Source of the DNA: DALYDD01 sp031973395
GTDB lineage: Bacteria > Patescibacteriota > Minisyncoccia > Phycocordibacterales > CAIZLB01
DNA length: 64,000 nt
Direction of reading: 5' to 3'
Assembly: GCA_031973395.1 (NCBI GenBank)
Contig: DALYDD010000006.1
Coordinates: forward strand, 1 to 64,000
Under the pieces are notes generated by a model. The model did not search any database and had not been told where the DNA came from. It saw only the letters and a list, made by a program, of their open reading frames with translations. Both the position numbers and the translations under genes were made by a program. Within the stretch, counting starts at the first letter, position 1; each line of letters starts with the position of its first letter. This document shows positions 8,368-16,031 of the stretch, one piece after another.

Positions 8368-8377
8368 NNNNNNNNNN
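8368..8377. other. Assembly gap (10 N) between divergent cassettes
   Basis: Ten Ns in the intergenic region between the promoters of cassettes 2 and 3. The true length is unknown. More sequence, including another cassette end, could be missing here. Confidence 0.9.
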
Positions 8378-8443
8378 CCCAAACCCAACATACACGACCT
8401 GATCTCAAGAAATTTGAAAAAGCGATCGATAGCAGGAGCACTA

Positions 8444-8472
8444 TTTACACAATCGCCGAGTTATTGCATTAT
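8444..8472 (+). promoter_or_regulatory. Cassette 3 promoter
   Basis: TTTACA (8444-8449), exactly 17 bases, CATTAT (8467-8472). The predicted leader to the ATG at 8507 is about 27 bases and C-rich (CAGTTCCAACCCATACCGACC). Confidence 0.45.
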
Positions 8473-8506
8473 AGGGCCAGCAGTTCCAACCCATACCGAC
8501 CAGACT

Positions 8507-8716
8507 ATGAAATTACCCGATACCGTCCTCCTTATCACCAACACCCTCTGCATCATTCTCTTCTCTCACATTGAATACCTCCTCGTGGGAGACGAGACAG
8601 GACTCCTCAAAGCCCTGAACTCGGCAATCGTTCTCCTGTTTGCCACAAGCATTGGTCTTGCCGCCTGCACCGTCACTGAACTAATTCAGGGACCAGGACG
8701 ATCTAAATCCAAATAG
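8507..8716 (+). CDS. Cassette 3: small two-helix membrane protein
   Basis: 69 aa. Two predicted membrane helices, about residues 6-20 (TVLLITNTLCIILFS) and 38-56 (LNSAIVLLFATSIGLAACT), are joined by a short acidic loop (VGDETG), with a basic tail (GRSKSK). I recognise no family; the size and layout would fit a small accessory or holin-like membrane protein, but that is a guess. I prefer the ATG at 8507 because a promoter ends just before it and because frames extending upstream cross an N gap. It is followed by a GC-rich terminator. It is the only one of the seven cassettes on the + strand. Confidence 0.5.
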   Translation: MKLPDTVLLITNTLCIILFSHIEYLLVGDETGLLKALNSAIVLLFATSIGLAACTVTELIQGPGRSKSK

Positions 8717-8740
8717 TTATCTCAAAAAACATATCCACCC

Positions 8741-8761
8741 CCCCTGCCAGGTCGGCAGGGG
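8741..8761 (+). terminator. Cassette 3 terminator
   Basis: Stem CCCCTGCC/GGCAGGGG (8741-8748 with 8754-8761), 5-base loop, followed by TTTCGTATTTTT. It lies 24 bases after the stop codon. Confidence 0.75.
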
Positions 8762-8872
8762 TTTCGTATTTTTAATATTTAAATATAAGAAGCATCAGTA
8801 TCTGTCTCAAGCTACCCAGTCATCCTCGGATAGCTGAACCATTTTTATACTAAATTATACAGATCAAATAAA

Positions 8873-9415
8873 CTATGCTGGGTTGGCTTTATTAAATACA
8901 AGCAATGAGAGTATGATCATCAAAAATGCCGTGAATGCCATAAGAGGAATAGTGATATAGCCGAAATTCATAACAAAGATTTTTGCACAAGAAACTGAAT
9001 ATCCAACCACCGGACATCCAGCTTCTAGTACGCCTCGTTGAATAAGGTAATGCCAGAAAGCAATAATTGCACCAATTGAAGAGAAAATAATACCGTAATA
9101 AGCAGCCGCACGCCTATACATACCTCGTGGTAAAGCAGCTAGACCTAGCAATAATACTTGTGGGTACATGAAGATACGTTGCCACCAACAAAACTTACAT
9201 GGGTTATATCCGATAATATCAGAATACGCCAAACTACCCATTGTCGCTGCCAATGCAGCGACTGCCCCAATCAATACGCCACGTCTTCCGACCCAAGACA
9301 TAAACTTATTATTAGTTTTCCGCAACAGCAAAAGAGCGAGTACGACAAGACAGTAGACTTGTCCAATAACTGTAAGTGCTGACAATGTGACATTTAGAGT
9401 TGATGTGAAGTTCAT
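8873..9415 (-). CDS. Disulphide bond formation protein, DsbB/BdbC family
   Basis: 180 aa with five hydrophobic segments. DsbB-type proteins reoxidise a thiol oxidase partner outside the membrane and pass electrons to quinone. The first redox pair is CKFC inside GYNPCKFCWWQRIFMYP (about residues 73-76), very like the DsbB signature with the downstream Trp-Gln-Arg. The second pair is the two Cys of AGCPVVGYSVSC in the second external loop. The extra N-terminal helix fits BdbC-like forms of 150-180 aa. The CPEC protein at 108-926 could be a partner (inference). Whether a respiratory quinone exists in this organism cannot be judged here. Confidence 0.88.
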   Translation of the reverse strand: MNFTSTLNVTLSALTVIGQVYCLVVLALLLLRKTNNKFMSWVGRRGVLIGAVAALAATMGSLAYSDIIGYNPCKFCWWQRIFMYPQVLLLGLAALPRGMYRRAAAYYGIIFSSIGAIIAFWHYLIQRGVLEAGCPVVGYSVSCAKIFVMNFGYITIPLMAFTAFLMIILSLLVFNKANPA

Positions 9416-9467
9416 ATATACATATTACTATCTCTTTTTATGGAGAGCAATAAAAAAAGTGAAGTGA

Positions 9468-10253
9468 TCAATCTCTCAACCTTTCCATATACACCGACAC
9501 CGTTCTCCGCTTATATGGCTTACCATCCATGACATGCTTATACGATTTCTTCATCTTAAAAATTTTGAAATACGGTCGAAAGAGTTCGATGATTTCATCT
9601 TCAGTAAAAACATGCTCGAGTCCATGTGTATGTGGATGAATATATGAATTTTCTTCGGCATTGCCATGTTCATCAAAATATTCTGGGTGTTTGCCGAGCA
9701 AATCTTTTGTGATTGCATGTTCTTCGAGCATGCGGCGAGCGTTCGCATCACCGTCCAAAATAAAGGTTTTGAAATAGAGCCAGCCGTATGGCTTGAGCAC
9801 ACGAGCAATTTCTGAAGCCAGTGCTTCACGATCTTTTTTAATCAACTGATGAGAAACCATCATATCCAAGACAACATCAACTGATTGATCCGGCAAATCA
9901 AGCGGTTCCTCCGCACCTTGCTTTTTAAATTCAATTTTGAGGCCAGGACTTATTCTATGTCCTTCATTCGCAGCTTCTTGCTTACCAGTATTCAAAAGAT
10001 TCCTCGCTTGTCCCAAAGCAACTTCTGCCACATCGGTGCCAAGACCATTCATATTAAATTCCAGACACGTTGGAATGAGATTACGCCCATTTCCACAGCC
10101 AATATCCACGATCATTCCATGCTTTGGGAAGGCCGGCCATTCGGCATTGCGACCTGCCCATTTAACAAATTCCAAAAGGTCACCCGACGGTTCGGTACTC
10201 ATCGTCAGGTGCTTTGGGTCTTTATATTCTTTATTCCAGAATTCTTTTGTCAT
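9468..10253 (-). CDS. Class I SAM-dependent methyltransferase
   Basis: 261 aa from the ATG at 10253; a TTG eight codons upstream is less likely. Rossmann-type motif I is VDIGCGNGRN (about residue 48), the acidic end of strand 2 is in GTDVAEVALGQA, and motif IV is VDVVLDMMVSHQL. The layout resembles TehB/UbiG-like small-molecule methyltransferases. A long insertion near the C-terminus is rich in His and Glu (HPEYFDEHGNAEENSYIHP). The substrate is unknown. It is transcribed toward the dsbB-like gene with a 52-base gap, and the two may share a transcript. Confidence 0.85.
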   Translation of the reverse strand: MTKEFWNKEYKDPKHLTMSTEPSGDLLEFVKWAGRNAEWPAFPKHGMIVDIGCGNGRNLIPTCLEFNMNGLGTDVAEVALGQARNLLNTGKQEAANEGHRISPGLKIEFKKQGAEEPLDLPDQSVDVVLDMMVSHQLIKKDREALASEIARVLKPYGWLYFKTFILDGDANARRMLEEHAITKDLLGKHPEYFDEHGNAEENSYIHPHTHGLEHVFTEDEIIELFRPYFKIFKMKKSYKHVMDGKPYKRRTVSVYMERLRD

Positions 10254-10315
10254 AGATTTTGCGAAATACACGAGCAATCGAGATCTCGCTTTGTTTAATA
10301 GATATCGATCCTACA

Positions 10316-11682
10316 CTAGAATCCAGCATTCTCCAAAACCTTCATATTTGCATCAAGATTATTCACACGATTCATAACTTGGTCGCCATAGAAGGTATTG
10401 GACCCTGAGCATGATCGTCCTGAGTAATATCGACAGGCTGCATTTCGCTCTGCGGTATATGACTGACTCGCCGCCCCGAGGTCTGCAAGATAAAGGGCTG
10501 ATGCCATAAACGCATCCTCTGCTTGCCAAGGATTTGCAGTATGGCCAACATTAGCTGTAATACGACCTTGGAATAATTTCCATGTAGAAGGGATAAATTG
10601 TGCCGGTCCCATAGCCCCTCCATAGCCAACTGAGAGCGGACACGAAACAACGGTTGTTTGCCAATCGACACCAAGTGCTCCGGTAATTTCGAGGAATGGC
10701 GCCACGTCGCGAGACGGCTTCATAACATTCTGAATCGCAACCCCTGTAGATTTTCGCTTTCCCGCACCNNNNNNNNNNCACCAGTCGTCTGATCGGTAAG
10801 TAGACATTGCCCCACATTGGCACCGAGATTGCTCTCTTGTTGGATAATGGCAAGTACGAATGCGGCACGAACACCAGTTTTTGCGCTAGCTTTTTTTGCC
10901 AATATTACCGCATCACCGAATTTGATAGCGGCAGCGTCTCGCAATTTGAACAAAGCGTTTCGGATTTCGGTGGCACGCTTTTGTTTGTTTTGAATGACAG
11001 TCTGGTAGTTGAGTTGCTCGTTTTTATTGAGAGCTAATAACTTCTTCTTTTCATCTTCTGCAGTCTTGATTTTTGCTTGCTCCGCTTGGACATTTATTTT
11101 CAAATCAATCTCTTGATCGCGTTTTTGGTTTAAGTCTTTTTTTGCTGCCTCATTTTGAGTTCGAGCATTGCGAATATCATCTAGTTGTTGTTTCAGAGAA
11201 TCTTTTATATTTGCATATGAGTCAACATCCACAAAAAATTCTGAAACGTCTTTGTTCACGAGCAAGGCTTCGACAAGTGAGAAATCATCCAATTCGCGAC
11301 TTCTTTGCAAGATTTCAGCAATAGCCGCCTGGCCGGATGATATTTGTTCCGTTAGAGTTTTTATGGTTTCGGTTTTGACAGTAATGTCTTTCCCAAGTTT
11401 ATTAATCTCAAGCTCATGCTTCTGAATTTTGAGCTGTGCCTGCTTGATTTGCGCATTCAATATGGCGATATCGCCCTGTAAAGTTTTGCCTTGATTTTGC
11501 TTCGTATCCAAAATTGCCTGCTGCTCCTTGATCTGAGCTTCAATAGAGCTCAATTCTGCTCGGAGAGCAGCCTCCTGTTCAGGGGTAAGATTATTTCTCT
11601 GGGCAGATACAGAAAAGCCAGCACCAAAAATAACAACTACCAGAAGCAAGACAACTATAAGGGGGCGAAAAAAACGTGACAT
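10316..11682 (-). CDS. Coiled-coil peptidoglycan hydrolase with lytic transglycosylase domain (split by a gap)
   Basis: The N-terminal part has a signal peptide (residues 1-28, ending VSAQ) and then about 220 residues of coiled coil, as in the EnvC/CwlO-like murein hydrolase activators of this group. The C-terminal part is an SLT-type domain: the catalytic Glu is in LAIIQQESNLG, followed by GYGGAMGPAQFIPSTW and the NPWQAEDAFMASALYLAD helix. Total length is about 450 aa. Ten Ns at 10769-10778 put the two halves in different frames. Joining the flanks over their shared GGTG (reverse strand) gives TTGAGKRKSTGVAIQNVM in one frame. It should cut glycan strands during growth or division. The ATG at 11682 has a TGTTATAAT box eight bases upstream. 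Confidence 0.88.
10769..10778. other. Assembly gap (10 N), probably false
   Basis: On the reverse strand the left flank ends ACTGGTG and the right flank begins GGTGCGGG. Collapsing the shared GGTG removes the gap and restores the frame of the transglycosylase gene. Confidence 0.7.
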
Positions 11683-11690
11683 GTCTGTAA

Positions 11691-11696
11691 ATTATA
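11691..11696 (-). promoter_or_regulatory. Extended -10 box, 8 nt before ATG
   Basis: Minus strand TGTTATAAT, then eight bases, then the ATG at 11682. It fits leaderless transcription of the transglycosylase gene. Confidence 0.5.
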
Positions 11697-11698
11697 AC

Positions 11699-11729
11699 AA
11701 AAACCACCCGTAGAGACTAGGTGGTTTTT
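11699..11729 (-). terminator. Terminator after rplY/ctc
   Basis: 10-bp stem AAAAACCACC/GGTGGTTTTT with an 11-base loop, ending in a T run on either strand. It lies between the L25 gene and the transglycosylase promoter, separating two transcription units. Confidence 0.75.
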
Positions 11730-11780
11730 GTATTGGTTTATGACGCTATCTACAATCCTGTGAAGCCTATTGTATAAAAG

Positions 11781-12425
11781 CTATTCGGCAGCGGCTTCAC
11801 CATCGGCTGCGTCTTCCTCTTTCTTGCCCTTCTTTTCAGAAAGCCCGATAGAATCCATGTCAATTGTTGTAGGAGTATCTTCTTCAACTTCTTCTTTTGC
11901 GGCAGTAACCAATGCGATTACTTCATCAGGACTCACATTCAAAGTTACACCTGCCGGGAGTTTGATATCTGATGCTTTGATCTGATCTTCGAGATTAACA
12001 AGCCCAGAGATATCGACTTCGATACCGTGTGGCAAGTCTTTTGGCAAAGCTTCGATACCGATTTCATGAGCAATAGTCATGAATACGCCACCCAAGTCTT
12101 TGACCGCAGGAGAAACACCAACGAATTCCAGAGGAACATCGATAGTGAGTTTTTGATTTTTATCAACTGCATAAAAATCAACATGAATAATAGCGTCCGT
12201 GACGGGATTACGAGCGATATCATGGATCAAGACATCCTGACCATCTGCCGCACCTTCAAGTGTGATAATACTAGACTCACCAGCGCTTTTCCAAGCTTTG
12301 TTTAGTTCAATCTCAGAGACAGCAAGGTTCATAGCCTCTGTCTTAGGACCATACATAACAGCAGGAATTACCCCAGTTTTTCGGCTTTCGCCAGCCTTTC
12401 GGGCTTCAGTTTTTAGTTTCAACAT
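11781..12425 (-). CDS. 50S ribosomal protein L25/general stress protein Ctc
   Basis: 214 aa. L25 binds 5S rRNA. The N-terminal RNA-binding domain (residues 1-90) shows RKAGESRKTGVIPAVMYGP and the DVLIHDIARNPVTDAIIHVDF motif. The C-terminal TL5/CTC beta domain (about 95-185) shows DVPLEFVGVSPAVKDLGGV and PHGIEVDISGLVNLEDQI. The tail is acidic and Ala-rich. The length is typical of the long Ctc form. A TATAAT box lies nine bases before the ATG. The gene is followed by a good terminator, so it is probably monocistronic. Confidence 0.95.
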   Translation of the reverse strand: MLKLKTEARKAGESRKTGVIPAVMYGPKTEAMNLAVSEIELNKAWKSAGESSIITLEGAADGQDVLIHDIARNPVTDAIIHVDFYAVDKNQKLTIDVPLEFVGVSPAVKDLGGVFMTIAHEIGIEALPKDLPHGIEVDISGLVNLEDQIKASDIKLPAGVTLNVSPDEVIALVTAAKEEVEEDTPTTIDMDSIGLSEKKGKKEEDAADGEAAAE

Positions 12426-12505
12426 AGTGGGATCATTATATCCGTAACATACGAAAAAGCAATAGTTGCGGCCACGAGAGCCTGCTGAGAACCACTTAAC
12501 ACTCT

Positions 12506-13294
12506 TTAATATGAGTATGTGTCACTACCTCCGATATCAAGACCATTGGAGACACCCTTGATGATAGATGCAGGGGCCGTGCCTGTACATGTTGGGTTAC
12601 CTGCTCCTGGAGCACCGTTAGCAGAGGTGTCATAGATTGGGAAATTTAGGTTTTTGCAAGCCCGGTCTAAAAGACTTGAGTTCAGCTTGCCGATTACCAC
12701 CCCATACTGAACATTTTTTCCAGATGAATGAAATTTCGTGCGCAAAGTTGTCGCTATGACAATACTTTCTCCGTCATACCAAGCGCGATAACAAGTGGCA
12801 GAGTTTGAGCCATCACATTTTGGATCTTCGGGTGGAGTACTACCTGCTCTGAAATATGATTGTCCAGTAGAATTACTTGAATTGAATAAATTTTTCAAAT
12901 TGGTATTCAAAGTCATAGACAAAGGATCAGATACTGCTGAAACATCTTCTGGCAAGATACCGATATACTTTGCAATCTTGAGTGGAGCGGAATCATCGGA
13001 TCCTCGAGCTACAGACGAAGATTGACCACTTTGATCAAAAGTAAAAGAACCGGCAACTGCTGGAATTGGCTTTTTTTCCAATAAAGCGAGGTTAGCATCA
13101 ACTTCCAGGCGATGCATATCAGCCATGCGCTGTACATCTGTACTTCGATCACGAGCCTTGTTCAAAGCCACAGAGACAACAGATGAGAGGAAGCCGATAA
13201 TTGCAATAACCACCAGGAGTTCGATCAATGTAAAGCCAGCCTGCTTCCTTTTATTCTTATTATACATACGATGAATTAATTTTTTGGGAGACAT
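12506..13294 (-). CDS. Type IV pilin-like protein
   Basis: 262 aa. A basic leader (about 19 residues) ends in G-FTLIELLVVIAIIGFL, the prepilin peptidase site followed by the hydrophobic alpha-1N helix with the conserved Glu at +5. The helix continues through VVSVALNKARDRSTDVQRMAD, and a Ser/Gly/Asn-rich globular domain follows with four or more Cys, likely disulphides. It should be a major or minor pilin or a pseudopilin of a type IV pilus or competence-like machine. The assembly ATPase and platform genes are not in this window. A small membrane protein gene lies just upstream (13313-13597). Confidence 0.88.
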   Translation of the reverse strand: MSPKKLIHRMYNKNKRKQAGFTLIELLVVIAIIGFLSSVVSVALNKARDRSTDVQRMADMHRLEVDANLALLEKKPIPAVAGSFTFDQSGQSSSVARGSDDSAPLKIAKYIGILPEDVSAVSDPLSMTLNTNLKNLFNSSNSTGQSYFRAGSTPPEDPKCDGSNSATCYRAWYDGESIVIATTLRTKFHSSGKNVQYGVVIGKLNSSLLDRACKNLNFPIYDTSANGAPGAGNPTCTGTAPASIIKGVSNGLDIGGSDTYSY

Positions 13295-13312
13295 AGAGGT
13301 AAAGGGAGATAA

Positions 13313-13597
13313 TTAAATATTTACCGGAGCTTCTTTAAACGAAAGTGCGAATAAGACAATAGCTGCGAGAATCAAGAGAATAATAAAGATAAGCAGAAAT
13401 TTTTCTGCTTGTTTTTCGGTTTTAACCAACTTGCTTTTAACGAGTACTTTTACAATCCAAGGCAATTCATTGCAGGGCTGAAATTTACTGTATAGAACAG
13501 AGACGCGTGGCAATCCAGTATTCAAACCACCGCCCGTACTTTGTCCAAGCTCCGCCTGACTGCCCGATAAATTAATTTCATTTTGATCGAGGTTCAT
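13313..13597 (-). CDS. Small C-terminal-anchored protein, unknown
   Basis: 94 aa. A polar N-terminus rich in Gln, Ser and Gly is followed by one strong hydrophobic segment near the C-terminus (about residues 67-86, FLLIFIILLILAAIVLFAL), giving a tail-anchored topology. It sits between fba and the pilin gene, 18 bases before the pilin start, so it could be co-transcribed with the pilin and act with it, though this is inference only. A GATAAT box lies about eight bases before its ATG. No family is recognised. Confidence 0.6.
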   Translation of the reverse strand: MNLDQNEINLSGSQAELGQSTGGGLNTGLPRVSVLYSKFQPCNELPWIVKVLVKSKLVKTEKQAEKFLLIFIILLILAAIVLFALSFKEAPVNI

Positions 13598-13606
13598 ATC
13601 TCTATA

Positions 13607-14515
13607 TTATCTTATTTTATTCATAATGCGTAGCTTCTCTTCCACAACCTCAGCGACGGCATCCGCAGCAGTTTTCGTCAGTTTATACGGTGTGATTTCC
13701 TCTGGGTTTTTTTCGATGGCAACCTTGAGCGCATTGGTGAAAGCAACACGCAACTCTGTATTGTAATGGACGATACAGACCCCAGCTTCGACAGCGGCTT
13801 GTAGTTCATCTAGTCCAATGCCTGATGCACCATGAAGCACAACTCCGGCAGGAGAAGCTTGGGTAATTTCGGCGATGCGTTCGATATTGAGTTTTGGGTT
13901 ACCGCCTTTGATCATGCCATGGACATTGCCTACAGCTGGCGCAATCAGATCCAAACCTGTCGATGCCACAAAATGAGCAACGTCATCTGGTTGAGTGAGC
14001 GAGGCAGGACTCAAGCCTACGCCATCTGGAATTTTATCGAGGACTTTTGAGCTCTGGCCGATATAACCCAATTCCCCTTCTATTAATACATCCGCTCCTT
14101 TGTCTTGATTCCATGCCTTTGCATAATCAACACTCTTTTTGGTGAGATGAATATTTTCCTCCATGGTAAGTTTTGCCGCATCAATTATGACGGAGTCGAA
14201 TCCGGCATGAATGGCTTCGGTGACTCGTTCGAATGAATATGTATGGTCACCATTGAGGAAAATGGGGTGATCTAATTCTTTTGCAGCCGCCGTAACCATG
14301 GCGCGTGCCATACCCACACCAATCGCATCTCGCTCCCCTTCTGAAACACCGATGATGACTGGAACGTTTAATTTTTTTGCCGTCTTTGTGATTGCATGCA
14401 AAGACTCAAGATTTGAAATATTAAAATGCCCGATGGCTACTTTGTTTTGTCTGGCCCACTGAATCGCTTGGCGCAGGGTCTTAATTTGAGAAATTTGAGA
14501 AAAAGAATCTGTCAT
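13607..14515 (-). CDS. fba: Class II fructose-bisphosphate aldolase
   Basis: 302 aa. It cleaves fructose 1,6-bisphosphate to DHAP and glyceraldehyde 3-phosphate using a divalent metal. Seen: NISNLESLHAI near the start, the metal-binding FLNGDHTYSFERVTEAI (Asp and His), GFDSVIIDAAKLTMEENI, GELGYIG, and the glycine/lysine phosphate-binding GNVHGMIKGGNPKL and LHGASGIG motifs. The length is usual for the class II/GatY-like group. It should work with gap and pyk in the same window. A TGATATACT box lies seven bases before the ATG. Confidence 0.95.
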   Translation of the reverse strand: MTDSFSQISQIKTLRQAIQWARQNKVAIGHFNISNLESLHAITKTAKKLNVPVIIGVSEGERDAIGVGMARAMVTAAAKELDHPIFLNGDHTYSFERVTEAIHAGFDSVIIDAAKLTMEENIHLTKKSVDYAKAWNQDKGADVLIEGELGYIGQSSKVLDKIPDGVGLSPASLTQPDDVAHFVASTGLDLIAPAVGNVHGMIKGGNPKLNIERIAEITQASPAGVVLHGASGIGLDELQAAVEAGVCIVHYNTELRVAFTNALKVAIEKNPEEITPYKLTKTAADAVAEVVEEKLRIMNKIR

Positions 14516-14522
14516 AGCAAAA

Positions 14523-14528
14523 GTATAT
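14523..14528 (-). promoter_or_regulatory. -10 box of fba, 7 nt before ATG
   Basis: Minus strand TGATATACT (extended -10), seven bases, ATG at 14515. There is no -35 of note and no Shine-Dalgarno motif; it fits a leaderless start. Confidence 0.5.
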
Positions 14529-14566
14529 CATGCACTGGCATCTATTTCTCTTTTCTCTGTCGAACA

Positions 14567-14616
14567 AAAGCCTGTTCGCGAACGCACACGATACATGCGC
14601 AGCGAACAGGCTTTTT
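14567..14616 (-). terminator. Cassette 4 terminator
   Basis: 14-bp stem AAAAGCCTGTTCGC/GCGAACAGGCTTTT (14567-14580 with 14603-14616), loop of 22. On the minus strand it ends in GGCTTTTGTT. It lies 24 bases after the cassette stop at 14641. Confidence 0.7.
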
Positions 14617-14640
14617 TAGCACCCCCCACGGAGAAGGTCA

Positions 14641-14841
14641 TCAGTCTTCTGTGCCCTTTGGCATCGGAAAGAGGCTCGGATGGAGCCGTTGGTGCGGTTC
14701 CCCTGCGGGTATGCGAACCGGAACAGGGTCAGTGCTGTCACGTCTTGATGCCGGGTTGCCCCTCCCGCCAGAGGTACGGGGATCGGGCGAATCTCCAGCC
14801 GAAACACTCGGAGCGGCTGATCGATTTGGATCTGTGTTCAT
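14641..14841 (-). CDS. Cassette 4: small Pro/Ser/Arg-rich protein
   Basis: 66 aa, hydrophilic and apparently disordered, rich in Pro, Ser, Arg, Asp and Gly, with no Cys, Trp or membrane segment. I recognise no family. It is called as coding because it lies between a -35/-10 promoter (14902-14930) and a strong terminator with the same spacing seen at the other cassettes, and because its composition differs from the intergenic DNA of this genome. A competing overlapping frame on the same strand (14616-14807, 63 aa) runs into the terminator side and is less likely. Function unknown. Confidence 0.4.
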   Translation of the reverse strand: MNTDPNRSAAPSVSAGDSPDPRTSGGRGNPASRRDSTDPVPVRIPAGEPHQRLHPSLFPMPKGTED

Positions 14842-14901
14842 GCAAGGTATGGATAGTTGGGATGCCGGACAGGCTGTCAGAGTATGATCTGGTCCAGATT
14901 A

Positions 14902-14930
14902 TTCTTACCTTTTTTATATAAAAGGGTCAA
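14902..14930 (-). promoter_or_regulatory. Cassette 4 promoter
   Basis: Minus strand TTGACC (14930-14925), 17 bases, TAAGAA (14907-14902); a second possible -10, AATAAT, lies slightly downstream. The leader to the ATG at 14841 is about 55 bases. Confidence 0.45.
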
Positions 14931-14962
14931 CACATTCAAACCATATATAAATTAGCCTATGG

Positions 14963-14968
14963 TATACT
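14963..14968 (+). promoter_or_regulatory. Extended -10 box, 7 nt before ATG
   Basis: TGGTATACT (box at 14963-14968), seven bases, ATG at 14976. Leaderless layout for the PfkB-family kinase. Confidence 0.5.
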
Positions 14969-14975
14969 TTTTCAC

Positions 14976-16031
14976 ATGAACAACCCAGAAGAAAATTCCA
15001 AAAATCTCGACTTCGTCGCTATTGGCGATATGGTCATTGATGCTTTTATCAGATTGAATGAAGAAACTCGTGCGCGAGTCATCAATAACACGGACGGTTC
15101 AAAAGAAATTGCCATGCCTTTTGGTGACAAGGTTCCATTTGAATTCAGTGAAGAGATCCCCGCTGTGGGAAATAGTGCCAATGCAGCTGTAGCTGCAGCA
15201 CGACTCGGCCTGTCGAGCGGACTCGTGGTAAATATCGGTAATGACCATGATGGACAGAAATGCTTGGAAAGTTTGCGCAAAGACAATGTCTCGACTGCGT
15301 ATGTGAAAATAAACGAGAGCAAGAAAACCAATTATCACTATGTCCTTTGGTATAAAGACGAGCGCACTATTTTAATCAAGCATGAATTATACGAATACAC
15401 CTTGCCCAATATCGGCAAGCCAAAATGTATTTATTTGAGTTCTATTTCCGAAAACGCTCTTGCCTTTCATGATCCGATGGCGGATTATTTAGAAAAAAAT
15501 CCAGAAGTGAAATTAATCTTTCAACCAGGAACATATCAGATCAAGTGGGGCACCCATGCAATGAAGCGTATATACGACCGGGCGGATGTATTCTTTTGTA
15601 ATGTAGAAGAAGCGGAAAGAATCCTCCAGCTTCCAAGCCAAGTAAAATCTCCTAAAATGATTAGAGGGTTACTCGATGGCCTGCATAAGCTCGGACCAAA
15701 GCTCCCTGTAATTACCGACGGACCCGATGGTGCATATACATATCATTGTGACGGAACTGGAAATCCAAATTATAACGAAATGATTCATCTTGGGATTTAC
15801 CCTGATATCGCTCCGCCGTACGAAAGAACTGGTGCTGGTGACGCCTTCGCATCTACTTTTTCTGCTGCGTATTTGCTTGGAAAATCTACCGCCGAGAGTT
15901 TGAAATGGGGTTCAATCAATTCGATGAATGTTTGCCAACACGTTGGGGCGCAAAAGGGTTTACTAAGTCGAGAAGAAATTGAAAAATATTTGAAAGAAGC
16001 ACCCGCTGGATGGGATATAGAGGTTTTGTAA
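14976..16031 (+). CDS. PfkB-family carbohydrate kinase
   Basis: 351 aa. The ribokinase/PfkB fold is shown by GDMVIDAF at residue 12, the substrate-binding VGNSANAAVAAARLGL, and the C-terminal signature ERTGAGDAFASTFSAAY whose GAGD Asp is the catalytic base and anion hole. Substrate specificity cannot be read from sequence; ribokinase, fructokinase, adenosine kinase and PfkB-type phosphofructokinase all share these motifs. Its position against the transketolase and pentose-phosphate genes suggests a sugar or sugar-phosphate substrate. It is convergent with the transketolase operon, and the two stop codons are directly adjacent (16029-16031 and 16032-16034). Confidence 0.9.
   Translation: MNNPEENSKNLDFVAIGDMVIDAFIRLNEETRARVINNTDGSKEIAMPFGDKVPFEFSEEIPAVGNSANAAVAAARLGLSSGLVVNIGNDHDGQKCLESLRKDNVSTAYVKINESKKTNYHYVLWYKDERTILIKHELYEYTLPNIGKPKCIYLSSISENALAFHDPMADYLEKNPEVKLIFQPGTYQIKWGTHAMKRIYDRADVFFCNVEEAERILQLPSQVKSPKMIRGLLDGLHKLGPKLPVITDGPDGAYTYHCDGTGNPNYNEMIHLGIYPDIAPPYERTGAGDAFASTFSAAYLLGKSTAESLKWGSINSMNVCQHVGAQKGLLSREEIEKYLKEAPAGWDIEVL

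Noticed and set aside
8288..8506. Open + strand frame upstream of cassette 3, running through an N gap
   Set aside because: Its first half overlaps the near-consensus promoter of the divergent cassette 2 (8323-8351), it crosses unknown bases, and a promoter for the 69-aa ORF lies inside it.
14616..14807. Alternative 63-aa frame in cassette 4
   Set aside because: It ends against the terminator arm and overlaps the 66-aa frame, which has better spacing from promoter and terminator; neither has a recognisable family.
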